A stretch of DNA of 64,000 nucleotides, from assembly GCA_016928835.1 (NCBI GenBank), contig JAFGJW010000006.1:264731-328730 (forward strand), read 5' to 3'. Origin of the DNA: Candidatus Woesearchaeota archaeon (GTDB taxonomy: Archaea > Nanobdellota > Nanobdellia > Woesearchaeales > GW2011-AR15). Positions 8,131 to 16,453 of the stretch are shown piece after piece (the first letter of the stretch is position 1; every line of letters begins with the position of its first letter). The notes under the pieces are model-generated. The model was not told the DNA's origin. It saw only the letters and a program-made list of their open reading frames with translations, and did no database searches. Both the position numbers and the translations under genes were made by a program.

Positions 8131-9318
8131 TTAGTACAAACTTTTTTTTTCTGATATTAAAACAGGCCCCTCTATTTCGGCCGCTGTTTTATAGGCACTT
8201 AGTACTTCTTCAGGTGTGTTAGGAGTATAAACCGGAAAAGAAAAAAATCTTTTAAAGATATCACTATAATCTTGTGTGTGTGTCAGGCCCGCATAAAAGG
8301 GTTTTATCCCCCCCACAACTGCCCTAATAATAACTGGCATTTTGAACTCACCCTCTGAAATAATGTGGACTTTACTCAATTGGTGCACGAGTATATCTAT
8401 AGCCGTCAGAACAAAATCATGCCTTTCAAAAAAAAGTACGGGCTTGAATCCCTCAAGCGACATTCCCATAGCTAAGCCCGACATAAGATTTTCTGCTAAG
8501 GGCGTCTCAATCCTTTGTTCTTCAGGTATGTTAACAAGAGTGCCATATGCTGAACCATACCTAACATTGTAACCCACAAAATAGGTATTGCTATCTTTTG
8601 ATAGAATTTCCATTGATTTTTTAACTGCGTCTTTATAATTCAAGCTGTTGTGGATTTCTTCGATTTTTTGAGGAACCTGTTTCCTTTGAGGAAGCTTTGC
8701 TATTCTCGGTTCTCTCTCAAAATTAATCCATTTTCCGCTTCCGCTTCCACCGTGAGGATATGTTGGTTCATAGCTGTATTTGATAACACAGTCAGGCCAT
8801 TTAGGAGTGAATATACCTCGTCGGTCTTTTTTTGTGGAGCTAACAGACCGATCATTGTCTTCAATAATAAAGGTACACGGTAGATCCCAGCCTTGCACAT
8901 ACGCTACAGCTTCATAGAAGTTGCCTTCGTCTTCTGCACCATCTCCAACAAAACACCAGACTTTATTCTTGCTTTTTTTCTTTTTTAAAGCCCAGGCCAC
9001 TCCGGCGGCTATTGCAGGCGTGCCTGCCACAATAGAGGAACTATAAAAGTTCAGTTTCCTGTCAAAGACAAACATACTTTTACCCTCTAAAATAAACTTC
9101 TTCAATTTATCTGGGCTGCCGCCGCACAGCAGAAAATGATAATGGTTTCTGTGTGTGGAGAAGACATAGTCCCCCTCATTAACTTCCTCAAATATTTTTA
9201 GGAGCTCGTCTTCGTTTCCTCCTGATAAATGTATTAAATAAGGTATGTGGCCTTGATCAAATAATTCTGCGATTTCTCTCTCAAACCGAATGAGTTCTTG
9301 TTGTGTTATTTTTTTCAT
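8131..9318 (-). CDS. Compact thiamine-diphosphate enzyme: E1-alpha fused to the pyrimidine domain of E1-beta
   Basis: Residues 1 to about 220 match the E1-alpha subunit of 2-oxoacid dehydrogenases, with the ThDP/Mg motif GDGAEDEG at 125-132 and IIEDND at 151-156. Residues of about 235-395 match the N-terminal pyrimidine-binding domain of E1-beta (RIETPLAEN, DILVHQLSKV, GLTHTQDYSD). The protein stops at SEKKSLY, where E1-beta would continue into its C-terminal domain, so that domain is absent. It lies in a sugar cluster with an SDR and a radical SAM protein, and no E2 or E3 gene is seen. A two-carbon transfer on a sugar, rather than a dehydrogenase complex, is therefore my inference. Confidence 0.75.
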   Translation of the reverse strand: MKKITQQELIRFEREIAELFDQGHIPYLIHLSGGNEDELLKIFEEVNEGDYVFSTHRNHYHFLLCGGSPDKLKKFILEGKSMFVFDRKLNFYSSSIVAGTPAIAAGVAWALKKKKSKNKVWCFVGDGAEDEGNFYEAVAYVQGWDLPCTFIIEDNDRSVSSTKKDRRGIFTPKWPDCVIKYSYEPTYPHGGSGSGKWINFEREPRIAKLPQRKQVPQKIEEIHNSLNYKDAVKKSMEILSKDSNTYFVGYNVRYGSAYGTLVNIPEEQRIETPLAENLMSGLAMGMSLEGFKPVLFFERHDFVLTAIDILVHQLSKVHIISEGEFKMPVIIRAVVGGIKPFYAGLTHTQDYSDIFKRFFSFPVYTPNTPEEVLSAYKTAAEIEGPVLISEKKSLY

Positions 9319-9433
9319 TTTGATAAGGGTGCCTGCTCCTAACCAGGTTCATTTCTATTCTCCTATCCTAGAAAAGACAGGAGTTGATCTGGGCCTTATT
9401 GGAGATATAACAATATCCAGTACATTTAAAAAC

Positions 9434-10534
9434 CTATGGAAATCCCGCTACATTTGGGTCATAACAAGATATCATTTCATGATAAAGTATATTTTTCTCA
9501 TCATTTGCGCATTCATGATTACAGCTTTTTCTTGGATTAAATGATTTCATTGTATGAGCTACCTCTTCACTAAACCACAATTCTTTGAATCTTTTGTTCA
9601 TAATGGAGCCTAAACAACCTGTTGGATCATAAGCCTTATTATGGCAAAAATATACTTTACTGTCTGCTGCAATAACTGGAACAACCTGTAAAAATAGGCA
9701 ACGATCATAAAATCTTTTATTCCTTCCAGATGCCTCAAAATAATTACTATAGGAACTACCTACTTCAAAACTCTCATCTGATAATTCCCTTTTTGCACAA
9801 TCTATCTGCTTTATTGCCTCATTTCTAAACGAGCGATGATATTCTTCAAATTTTTTGGTCCACATAGCACTAAACCTAATATTATCAGCACCTAAGTTCT
9901 TATAAAACTTCGCTGCTTCAAATATCTGATGTTGATTATACTCGTGAATCACAAAATTTATTCCCAGAGAACATCCTAACTCTTTTTTTTTTGCAAAGTT
10001 TCGGATATTTTGTTTTATCTGAAAAAACATTTTTTCCGGCAGTTGTCTTGTTTTTGAGAAGATCTTCTCGTCACAATAATCCACAGAAATTCTTATCCAG
10101 GAACTATGTCCCAATAGCCTTGCCACCTCACCTTCTAAAAGCTGACCGTTAGTAATTATTGATAGTTTGATTTTTTTTTCCAAAATCCTTTTTAAGGTAG
10201 GGATAATGTGCTTGTATACTAATGGCTCTCCTCCTCCGGAGAGGGTTACTGCCTTGATACCCATCTCCTTAAAATCTTCCAGTATCTCCTTCATTTTTTC
10301 CCAAGATATCTCATCATTAGTGTCGATATTGTCATGTATCCCTGAAAAAGAGGGATTATACACGCAGAAAAAACAGCGATGATTGCATTTATTGGTGGGT
10401 TTCAATCTGATGTATATTGGTGCAGTTATTTCTCCCTTAACAAAAGACAATAATTTTTCAGGATGCCAGACTATTTTTAATTTAGAATACTTGCCGCTCT
10501 TCATGCCCTGATTATAATTAATTTTTTTAGCCAT
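9434..10534 (-). CDS. Radical SAM protein with SPASM-like C-terminus
   Basis: The 366-residue protein has the radical SAM cluster motif CNHRCFFC near residue 52 and the SAM-binding GGGEP near 100. A cysteine-rich C-terminus (CLFLQ, YFCHNKAYDPTGC, CNHEC) suggests an auxiliary SPASM-type cluster. SPASM proteins modify peptides or, in glycan clusters, sugars. Here the neighbours are sugar enzymes: an SDR starts upstream with an 8-base overlap and the E1-like gene follows, so the three are likely one operon. The substrate cannot be read from the sequence. Confidence 0.8.
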   Translation of the reverse strand: MAKKINYNQGMKSGKYSKLKIVWHPEKLLSFVKGEITAPIYIRLKPTNKCNHRCFFCVYNPSFSGIHDNIDTNDEISWEKMKEILEDFKEMGIKAVTLSGGGEPLVYKHIIPTLKRILEKKIKLSIITNGQLLEGEVARLLGHSSWIRISVDYCDEKIFSKTRQLPEKMFFQIKQNIRNFAKKKELGCSLGINFVIHEYNQHQIFEAAKFYKNLGADNIRFSAMWTKKFEEYHRSFRNEAIKQIDCAKRELSDESFEVGSSYSNYFEASGRNKRFYDRCLFLQVVPVIAADSKVYFCHNKAYDPTGCLGSIMNKRFKELWFSEEVAHTMKSFNPRKSCNHECANDEKNILYHEMISCYDPNVAGFP

Positions 10535-11216
10535 ATTTCCTTCTTAATAGCTGGATCTCGCTCACATATACACTCTCATTTTCTGTGCATAGTTGTGAAA
10601 TCAGCTTGGCTGCCTCCTCTGGTTTAATCAAAAGGTCTTGGTCCTTTCTTTGGAAAGTCATTTTAGTAGCCATTGCTGCTAAATAAACATCTGTAATTCT
10701 AATGCCTTTGCTGAGAACTTCCAACTTAAGGGAATTTGAAAACCCTTTTAATGCATGCTTACTTGCGGAGTATAGTGTTTCACCATAGCTCCCTTTTTGA
10801 CCTGCTAGGGAGTTAATATTAATGATAAGACCTTTGTTTTTCTCTAGGAAGTGGGGCAGAATTCCCCTAACAAGCTTTACTTGAGAAATAAAATTTACTT
10901 CTACCATTGTGTGAATCTCATTTTCTTTCATATTTAGAAATTCGCAATTTAGATATTGAGCAGCATTATTTATGAGAATGTCAATATTGTTTTTTTTTGC
11001 TGCACTAACTAAAGTAGCAATAGTCTTTTCTGCGGTTAAGTCTCCTCTAACAATAATGTTTTCTGCACCGCGTTTTTCAATTTGTTTTTTTAGAGCATCC
11101 AGTGAAGACTTATCTCTTCCATGGGAGATAATTGTCCGGCCTTTGTCTGCCAGCACTAAAGCCAATTCCTTTCCAAGACCTTGGCTTGAGCCTGTTATCA
11201 AGATAGTGATTGGCAT
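10527..11216 (-). CDS. Short-chain dehydrogenase/reductase
   Basis: This is a classical SDR of 229 residues. It has the cofactor motif TGSSQGLG at the N-terminus, NNAAQ in the middle, and the catalytic YSASK pair (Tyr-x3-Lys). It would oxidise or reduce a hydroxyl/keto group with NAD(P)H. It is the first gene of the SDR-radical SAM-E1 set, so its substrate is probably a sugar or a sugar-derived ketone. The C-terminus is short for the family. Confidence 0.88.
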   Translation of the reverse strand: MPITILITGSSQGLGKELALVLADKGRTIISHGRDKSSLDALKKQIEKRGAENIIVRGDLTAEKTIATLVSAAKKNNIDILINNAAQYLNCEFLNMKENEIHTMVEVNFISQVKLVRGILPHFLEKNKGLIININSLAGQKGSYGETLYSASKHALKGFSNSLKLEVLSKGIRITDVYLAAMATKMTFQRKDQDLLIKPEEAAKLISQLCTENESVYVSEIQLLRRKYG

Positions 11217-11311
11217 AGTGTATCAACTTTTCTTTATCATAGATAGTAGGTCATAATCACAAAATACTTTTAAACTTTATGGAAATTTGGTTTGCAAATA
11301 GTAGCTAAACA

Positions 11312-11320
11312 CAACTTTTT
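11312..11320 (+). promoter_or_regulatory. TATA box for the CgeB-like glycosyltransferase
   Basis: A TTTTTATAC element in the 131-base divergent gap lies about 30 bases before the ATG at 11348. That spacing fits a leaderless or near-leaderless transcript. Confidence 0.4.
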
Positions 11321-11347
11321 TATACTGTCACTCTAAATTACTTTTTT

Positions 11348-12316
11348 ATGAATATACTTATTGTCGACTTAGCGGGGTGCAGAGAGCCAACACTTGGTTT
11401 CCAAATAAAATCTGCTTTTCTTGAGCTGGGATATAAAGTAAGGTCATTTAACTATAGAAAGTGGAAATTACAGCATTTTCCTGTCACAAATCTTGTATTA
11501 AATAAAATGATTGTTAATACAGCAGTCAAATGGCCTGCTGATTTTGTCCTGGTCAATAAAGGAGAAACACTTTTACCTGGCACAGTCACCAATATAAGTA
11601 GTCGGGGCATAACCACTGTAAACTGGAATCCTGATGAGCCTTTTGGCAAATTACAATCCTTTAACAAAATCAGAAACATAGAGGAATATGATGCTTTTTT
11701 TACATATGATAAACAGTATGTTAAAGAATTGAAAGAAGTAAATCCTCATTCTTACCACCTACCGCCAGGAGCAGATCCAAATGGTGTATATAAGGAACAA
11801 ATACCTTTGAAAAAAAGGAAGTATTCTGCTGATGTCTGCCTTGTTGGCACAGCCTATGCTAACCGGGTTGAACTGCTTAAGCAACTTAAGAAGTATCAAG
11901 TTAAAGTTGCGGGCCCGGGATGGTATAAAGCACCAGACAGAATAGCAAAAAGAGCCCTGCCTTTTGTCGATATCTACCAGATGGTTCAGCTCTTCAATAA
12001 GTCTAAGATTGTATTGAATCCTTATGGACAATCAAAACATTTTATTGTACCAAACCCAAGGACATTTGAGATTCCTGCCACAAGATCCTTCCAATTAACA
12101 GATATGCCTAGAGAAGTTAAACACTACTTTAGACCAAAGAAGGAGATTGTCGTGTACAATGGTAAAGATGAGTTTAAGGAACTTGTTGATTATTATCTCG
12201 AGCATGATGAAGAGCGTGTTAAAATTGCACAGGCAGGCTATGAAAGGGTAATAAAAGAACACACAATGAAGCACAGGATACAGAAATTGTTGGGGATAGT
12301 TAAAAGACTAGAGTAA
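11348..12316 (+). CDS. CgeB-like glycosyltransferase
   Basis: The 322-residue protein has an N-terminal DUF3880-like half. It contains VNWNPDEPFG and YDAFFTYDKQYVKEL, the usual pattern in which a cytosolic GT-B enzyme contacts its acceptor. A C-terminal half follows with KSKIVLNPYGQ and RTFEIPATRSFQLTD, typical of the CgeB/GT1-like nucleotide-sugar site. Family members glycosylate spore coat, maltose/lipid or surface polymers. It is divergent from the SDR operon and convergent with the epimerase that follows (9-base overlap). Donor and acceptor are unknown. Confidence 0.8.
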   Translation: MNILIVDLAGCREPTLGFQIKSAFLELGYKVRSFNYRKWKLQHFPVTNLVLNKMIVNTAVKWPADFVLVNKGETLLPGTVTNISSRGITTVNWNPDEPFGKLQSFNKIRNIEEYDAFFTYDKQYVKELKEVNPHSYHLPPGADPNGVYKEQIPLKKRKYSADVCLVGTAYANRVELLKQLKKYQVKVAGPGWYKAPDRIAKRALPFVDIYQMVQLFNKSKIVLNPYGQSKHFIVPNPRTFEIPATRSFQLTDMPREVKHYFRPKKEIVVYNGKDEFKELVDYYLEHDEERVKIAQAGYERVIKEHTMKHRIQKLLGIVKRLE

Positions 12317-13426
12317 TCTCTTATTTTTTAATTCTTTGACCGCCTTATCAAATGTATCTTCTGATTCCTGGCTTTTGGACCAGGTTACTAATTCCTCCAT
12401 ACCTTCTTTAAGAGTAACTTTTGGAGCATATCCAAGCTTTGATTTAATCTTTGAGATATCTGCAAAACAATGTCTTATATCTCCCTTCCTATATTGCTGA
12501 TTAATTTCTGGCTTTAATTTTGAACCAAAAATATTCAATAGTGTCTGAGCAACCTCATTTATGGAGATTTGGTTGCCTGAGCCCACATTAAAGAGCTCAT
12601 AATCAGCTGCTCTGGATTTCATGGCAAGCATGCACCCCCGGACAATATCATGAACACTGACAAAGTCCCTGCTTTGTTTGCCATCTTCAAATATAGTTGG
12701 TGCATTATTATTTTTTATTCTGCTCATGAATATAGCTGCAACACCAGTATAAGGGTTGCTCAAACTCTGTCTTGGACCATATGTGTTAAAAAACCTTAAT
12801 GCTACTGATGGGACACCATATGCTTTTCCCACATTTAATGTCAGCTCCTCTTGGTTCTTTTTTGTAATAGCATAAACACTGCTGTAAGATAGGTTTTTTG
12901 TTTCCGGGGTTGGGATAGGGGAGAGTATAGAACTGCAATCCGGGCAGGATAACTCCCATTGCCCTTTCTCTAAATCTTCGCTTTTCCTCTCAAGATTGTG
13001 AAATTCCTTATTGCATTGTTCACATTTGTAACTTCCCTCCCCATATATGCTCATGCTTGACGCCACAATTACCTTTTTGACATTATGTTTTTCATTGGCT
13101 AACGCATGTAACAGGTTAGCAGTTCCCAGCTCGTTTGTCTCAACATATTCTCTTATCTGATACATAGATTGGCCAACACCAACTCTTGCCGCGAAGTTAA
13201 AGAGTATATCAGAAATTACAACTTGCTCTTTCAGTTGGTTGTAGTTTCGAACATCACCCCTAATGAATTTTGCCATTGGATTTATGTGTTTAGGTGTTTT
13301 TTCTTGGTGGACTTGCGGTTCTAGGTTGTCAAATAATGTTACTTCATGTCCTTCTTCTATTAGTTGGTCCGCTAGAAAAGAGCCGATAAAGCCCGCTCCG
13401 CCTGTAATCAGAACTTTGTGCATCAT
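12308..13426 (-). CDS. NAD-dependent epimerase with zinc-ribbon insert (dTDP-L-rhamnose 4-epimerase-like)
   Basis: This extended SDR of 372 residues has TGGAGFIG at the N-terminus and the catalytic YAITK. Between the catalytic serine region and the YxxxK it carries an insert with two CxxC pairs (CEQC and CPDC about 38 residues apart), expected to bind zinc. This arrangement is known from a subgroup annotated as dTDP-L-rhamnose 4-epimerase. The insert sits beside the active site, so it may shape the substrate pocket. The gene is separated from the RmlA operon by about 60 bases and probably has its own promoter. The exact sugar is not certain. Confidence 0.82.
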   Translation of the reverse strand: MMHKVLITGGAGFIGSFLADQLIEEGHEVTLFDNLEPQVHQEKTPKHINPMAKFIRGDVRNYNQLKEQVVISDILFNFAARVGVGQSMYQIREYVETNELGTANLLHALANEKHNVKKVIVASSMSIYGEGSYKCEQCNKEFHNLERKSEDLEKGQWELSCPDCSSILSPIPTPETKNLSYSSVYAITKKNQEELTLNVGKAYGVPSVALRFFNTYGPRQSLSNPYTGVAAIFMSRIKNNNAPTIFEDGKQSRDFVSVHDIVRGCMLAMKSRAADYELFNVGSGNQISINEVAQTLLNIFGSKLKPEINQQYRKGDIRHCFADISKIKSKLGYAPKVTLKEGMEELVTWSKSQESEDTFDKAVKELKNKRLL

Positions 13427-13487
13427 TAGAAAATCTTAAAAAGGAGGAATATTTATAAATGTTTCTTGGGGGAGAACAAGTAAGTAT

Positions 13488-14213
13488 CTATTTCTTCTTT
13501 GTACCTTTTTTAGCAATAAAAGAGGATGCACGATATAATGAAGTAAATATTCCTGCGTCACTCCAGAACCCCTTTAAAATAGAAAATGTTGCAGTTCCTC
13601 TTTTAATATAGGTATTATTTACATCAGTAATTTCATATTCTCCTCTACCCGAAGGAACCAGAGTTCTTATAATGTCAAAGACATTTGGACTATACATATA
13701 TATACCAACAGTTACATAATTTGATGTTGGATTCTTTGGTTTTTCTTCTATCTTGACAATCCTATTTTTATCAATATATGCCACCCCAAATCTTTGAGGA
13801 TCTGGTACTTCCTTCAGAAAAAGCCTCGCCTCTTCTTTTCCAGTAATAAATTCTTTAAAATCCTTTGAGATATCCTCTTCAACGACATTGTCTCCCAAGA
13901 TAACAACAAACTTATCTTGACCAACAAAATTTTTGGCTAAGGATAATGCGTTAGCAATTCCAAGACTACCCTCTTGAACTCGGTAAGTAAATTCTACACC
14001 ATATTCTCTTCCACTCCCTAGTAATTTTAAAAAATCACCTGCACTCTCATTTCCACAAACAATCAAAATATGACAAACACCAGCAGTTATTAATGTCTGA
14101 AGGGGGTAATATATCATTGGTTTATTATAAATTGGTAAAAGATGTTTATTTGTCACCTTAGTTAGTGGTAAAAGTCTTGATCCAGTTCCTCCTGCAAGTA
14201 TAACTCCTTTCAT
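13488..14213 (-). CDS. rmlA: Glucose-1-phosphate thymidylyltransferase
   Basis: The N-terminal GGTGSRLLPLTKVTNKHLLP is the activating-nucleotide signature of RmlA. GDNVVEED and EKPKNPTSNY are also typical. The product is dTDP-glucose from glucose 1-phosphate and dTTP. I start at the ATG at 14213 because a GGTGA ribosome binding site lies 6 bases upstream, overlapping the end of the RfbH gene. A GTG at 14222 adds three residues. At about 241 residues it lacks the C-terminal extension of bacterial RmlA (about 290), as do many archaeal homologues. It is the last gene of a five-gene leftward operon. Confidence 0.9.
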   Translation of the reverse strand: MKGVILAGGTGSRLLPLTKVTNKHLLPIYNKPMIYYPLQTLITAGVCHILIVCGNESAGDFLKLLGSGREYGVEFTYRVQEGSLGIANALSLAKNFVGQDKFVVILGDNVVEEDISKDFKEFITGKEEARLFLKEVPDPQRFGVAYIDKNRIVKIEEKPKNPTSNYVTVGIYMYSPNVFDIIRTLVPSGRGEYEITDVNNTYIKRGTATFSILKGFWSDAGIFTSLYRASSFIAKKGTKKK

Positions 14214-14218
14214 ACAAA

Positions 14219-15511
14219 TCACCTTTTATTGCCTAAGTAAGTACTAAAACTATCAACCACATAGGTAATAATTTCCTCATTTATTCCTGGATGAATTCCA
14301 ATCCAAAAAAGATATCTCATTATCTTATCAGTATATTCAAGTTTTTGATAAACCTTATAATCTATATTTTTATAAGCAGGTTGACATGTCAAATTTCCTC
14401 CAAAGAGATATCTTGTTGCGATTTTTTTCTTATTTAAAAACTTAACCAACTCCGTTCTATCAATTCTTTTATCCTTAATCAATATGGGAAAACCAAAGAA
14501 AACAGGCTCCGCTTTTGGATGGATTTTAGGAAGTTCGAAATATTTTGTGAATTTTTGGAACTCTTTAGTGAGAATATTAAAATTTCGTTTTCTGATTTCG
14601 CAGAAATAGTTGAGTTTCTTAAGTTGTTCTAACCCCATTGCCGCCTGGAGTTCAAGGGGTTTCATATTGTAGCCAATTGTTGAATAAATATACTTGTGAT
14701 CATAATTAACTCCATCTAGCATGTATCCAAATCTTCTTCCACAGGTATTACTTACTCCGGTATCACACCAACAGTCTCTCCCCCAATCTCTCAAACTTCT
14801 AATTATTTTGAATAGCTCTGAATTATTTGTTGTGATGGCCCCCCCCTCCCCAAGTGTTATTGTGTGGGCCGGGTAGAAACTATATGTTGATGAAATACCG
14901 AAAGAACCACACATTTTTCCATTATACTTTGAGCCATATGCATCGCAACAATCTTCAATAACGAAGAGTTTATTCCGTTTAGCTATACTCATTATTTCCC
15001 CCATGTCGCTTGGGTTTCCGAGGGTATGCGAGAAAAGTAATCCTTTTGTTTTTGAATTAATTGCACGAAGTATCCCTTTTGGGGAGATATTAAGTGACTC
15101 ATCAACATCAACGAATGCTGGGGTGAACCCTAATTGAATGATAGGATTAACTGTAGTTGGAAAGCTACATGCTGGGGTAATTATCTCTCCTCCATTAAGA
15201 TTATATTTGACTTTAATCGCATCCAAAGCTAACAAATTTGCTGAAGAACCTGAATTCACCAATATGCATTTGTCTCTATTTGTATAATCAGCAAATTTTT
15301 TTTCAAAAGTTCTACCTGAGTTAGCTAATCCTAATCTGCCGGAAAGCAATGAATCAATAACTGAATTTATTTCAGCACCGCTATATATTGCTAGTCCAGT
15401 AGTAATTGGGCTCTCTCCAAAAATAAATTCTTGTTTAGGTTTTTGAAATATCTCATTAATTAGGGCATGTACTTTTTTAAGTTTTATTTTGTCAACTTTA
15501 TTAAAAAGCAT
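14219..15511 (-). CDS. rfbH: RfbH-type 3-dehydrase for NDP-4-keto-6-deoxyhexose (PMP and [2Fe-2S])
   Basis: This DegT/DnrJ-fold protein of 430 residues has the two features that separate E1 3-dehydrases from aminotransferases. The PLP lysine is replaced by His216 in FYPAHTIT. A C-x57-C-x1-C-x7-C pattern (C189, C247, C249, C257) matches the [2Fe-2S] site of the CDP-6-deoxy-threo-hexulose 3-dehydrase exactly. It would remove the C3 hydroxyl with electrons from a reductase partner. The start is the ATG at 15511, with GGTGA just upstream; a TTG precedes it. The neighbours make dTDP-, not CDP-, 4-keto-6-deoxyglucose, so a dTDP substrate is inferred. No E3-type reductase gene is visible in the window. 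Confidence 0.9.
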   Translation of the reverse strand: MLFNKVDKIKLKKVHALINEIFQKPKQEFIFGESPITTGLAIYSGAEINSVIDSLLSGRLGLANSGRTFEKKFADYTNRDKCILVNSGSSANLLALDAIKVKYNLNGGEIITPACSFPTTVNPIIQLGFTPAFVDVDESLNISPKGILRAINSKTKGLLFSHTLGNPSDMGEIMSIAKRNKLFVIEDCCDAYGSKYNGKMCGSFGISSTYSFYPAHTITLGEGGAITTNNSELFKIIRSLRDWGRDCWCDTGVSNTCGRRFGYMLDGVNYDHKYIYSTIGYNMKPLELQAAMGLEQLKKLNYFCEIRKRNFNILTKEFQKFTKYFELPKIHPKAEPVFFGFPILIKDKRIDRTELVKFLNKKKIATRYLFGGNLTCQPAYKNIDYKVYQKLEYTDKIMRYLFWIGIHPGINEEIITYVVDSFSTYLGNKR

Positions 15512-15520
15512 CAAATCACC

Positions 15521-16453
15521 CTAGGTATTATTACGATAAAAGTCAACTGTTCTTCTTATACCTTCCTTAAGAGTTACTTGAGGCGACCAGCCAAGCTTTT
15601 TTAACTCTGAATTATCACAGACAAAGTTAGTTATTCCTACTCTCTTATGAAAATCTGGTGGCTCAATCGGTTTTATTGTTCCTTTCCCAACTTCATGGAT
15701 AACAAGATCCATAATCTCCCTAAATTTAATAAATTCTCCTCTACCCACATAATATACTTTTGATTTTTCTCCACTTTTTGCCATTATTAAACAAGCTTTT
15801 ACTACATCAGAAATATAGATATAATCTCGGTAAAAATTACCGTTTGAATATAATGGAATCTCCTCCCCCCCCAATGCCAAGTTTATTAAATAAGTAAAAC
15901 CTGCTTTTTTCTTATTCTTTGTCTGTTCTCTTATTCCAAAAACATTAGTAAATCTTGCGATTAGAGCATTCATATCAAAAACATTGTTATATATTCTACA
16001 GAAATGCTCTCCTGCAAGTCTAGTTGCACCATATAATCCAAGAGGTTTACAGGGAGTATTGGGTTCAACAGGAATATCCCGTGCATTCCCATTAACAAAA
16101 AAAGTACTTCCATAGACAATTCGAACTGAAGGATTATTTTTTCTACATGCCTCCAATAGAGCAATTGTACCAACACAGTTCATATTTATATCCAGATAAG
16201 GATCATTGAGAACATGGTAATTATTTGTCGTACCCGCCAAATGGAAAATCCAATCAAAACCAACTACTTCTCTATCGATGTCTCGAACATCTTTAATAAT
16301 AAGTGAGACTTTGTCTTTGAATCTTCTTATATTTTCTATTTTTGAGGTAGTTTTAGATAGTAAGACCACTTTATACCCACAATCTACACATTCTTCTGCC
16401 AGATTGCTTCCTATAAAACCTAATCCGCCCGTTATGAGAATATTCTTTGACAA
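15521..16453 (-). CDS. NAD-dependent sugar epimerase/reductase with Arg in place of catalytic Lys
   Basis: This extended SDR has TGGLGFIG near its N-terminus and about 310 residues. The active-site motif reads YGATR, so the usual catalytic lysine of YxxxK is arginine, which is unusual. Position between RmlB and RfbH suggests a 4-reductase or epimerase finishing a deoxysugar. Start choice: a TTG at 16453 has a GAGGA site 7 bases upstream and gives a short overlap with rmlB. An ATG at 16489 would add 12 charged residues and overlap by 58 bases. I prefer the TTG on spacing, with moderate certainty. Confidence 0.8.
   Translation of the reverse strand: MSKNILITGGLGFIGSNLAEECVDCGYKVVLLSKTTSKIENIRRFKDKVSLIIKDVRDIDREVVGFDWIFHLAGTTNNYHVLNDPYLDINMNCVGTIALLEACRKNNPSVRIVYGSTFFVNGNARDIPVEPNTPCKPLGLYGATRLAGEHFCRIYNNVFDMNALIARFTNVFGIREQTKNKKKAGFTYLINLALGGEEIPLYSNGNFYRDYIYISDVVKACLIMAKSGEKSKVYYVGRGEFIKFREIMDLVIHEVGKGTIKPIEPPDFHKRVGITNFVCDNSELKKLGWSPQVTLKEGIRRTVDFYRNNT

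Noticed and set aside
8131..9318. Reading the E1-like protein as a true transketolase
   Set aside because: The GDG region and the end of the protein fit the E1-alpha/E1-beta pattern, and transketolase would be longer with a C-terminal domain.
9319..9433. A 115-base gap between the E1-like and radical SAM genes with a frame that continues into both neighbours
   Set aside because: The frame reads no known motif and overlaps coding DNA on the other strand on both sides. A short hairpin-like GGAGATAT/ATATCC is present but too small to call a terminator or RNA.
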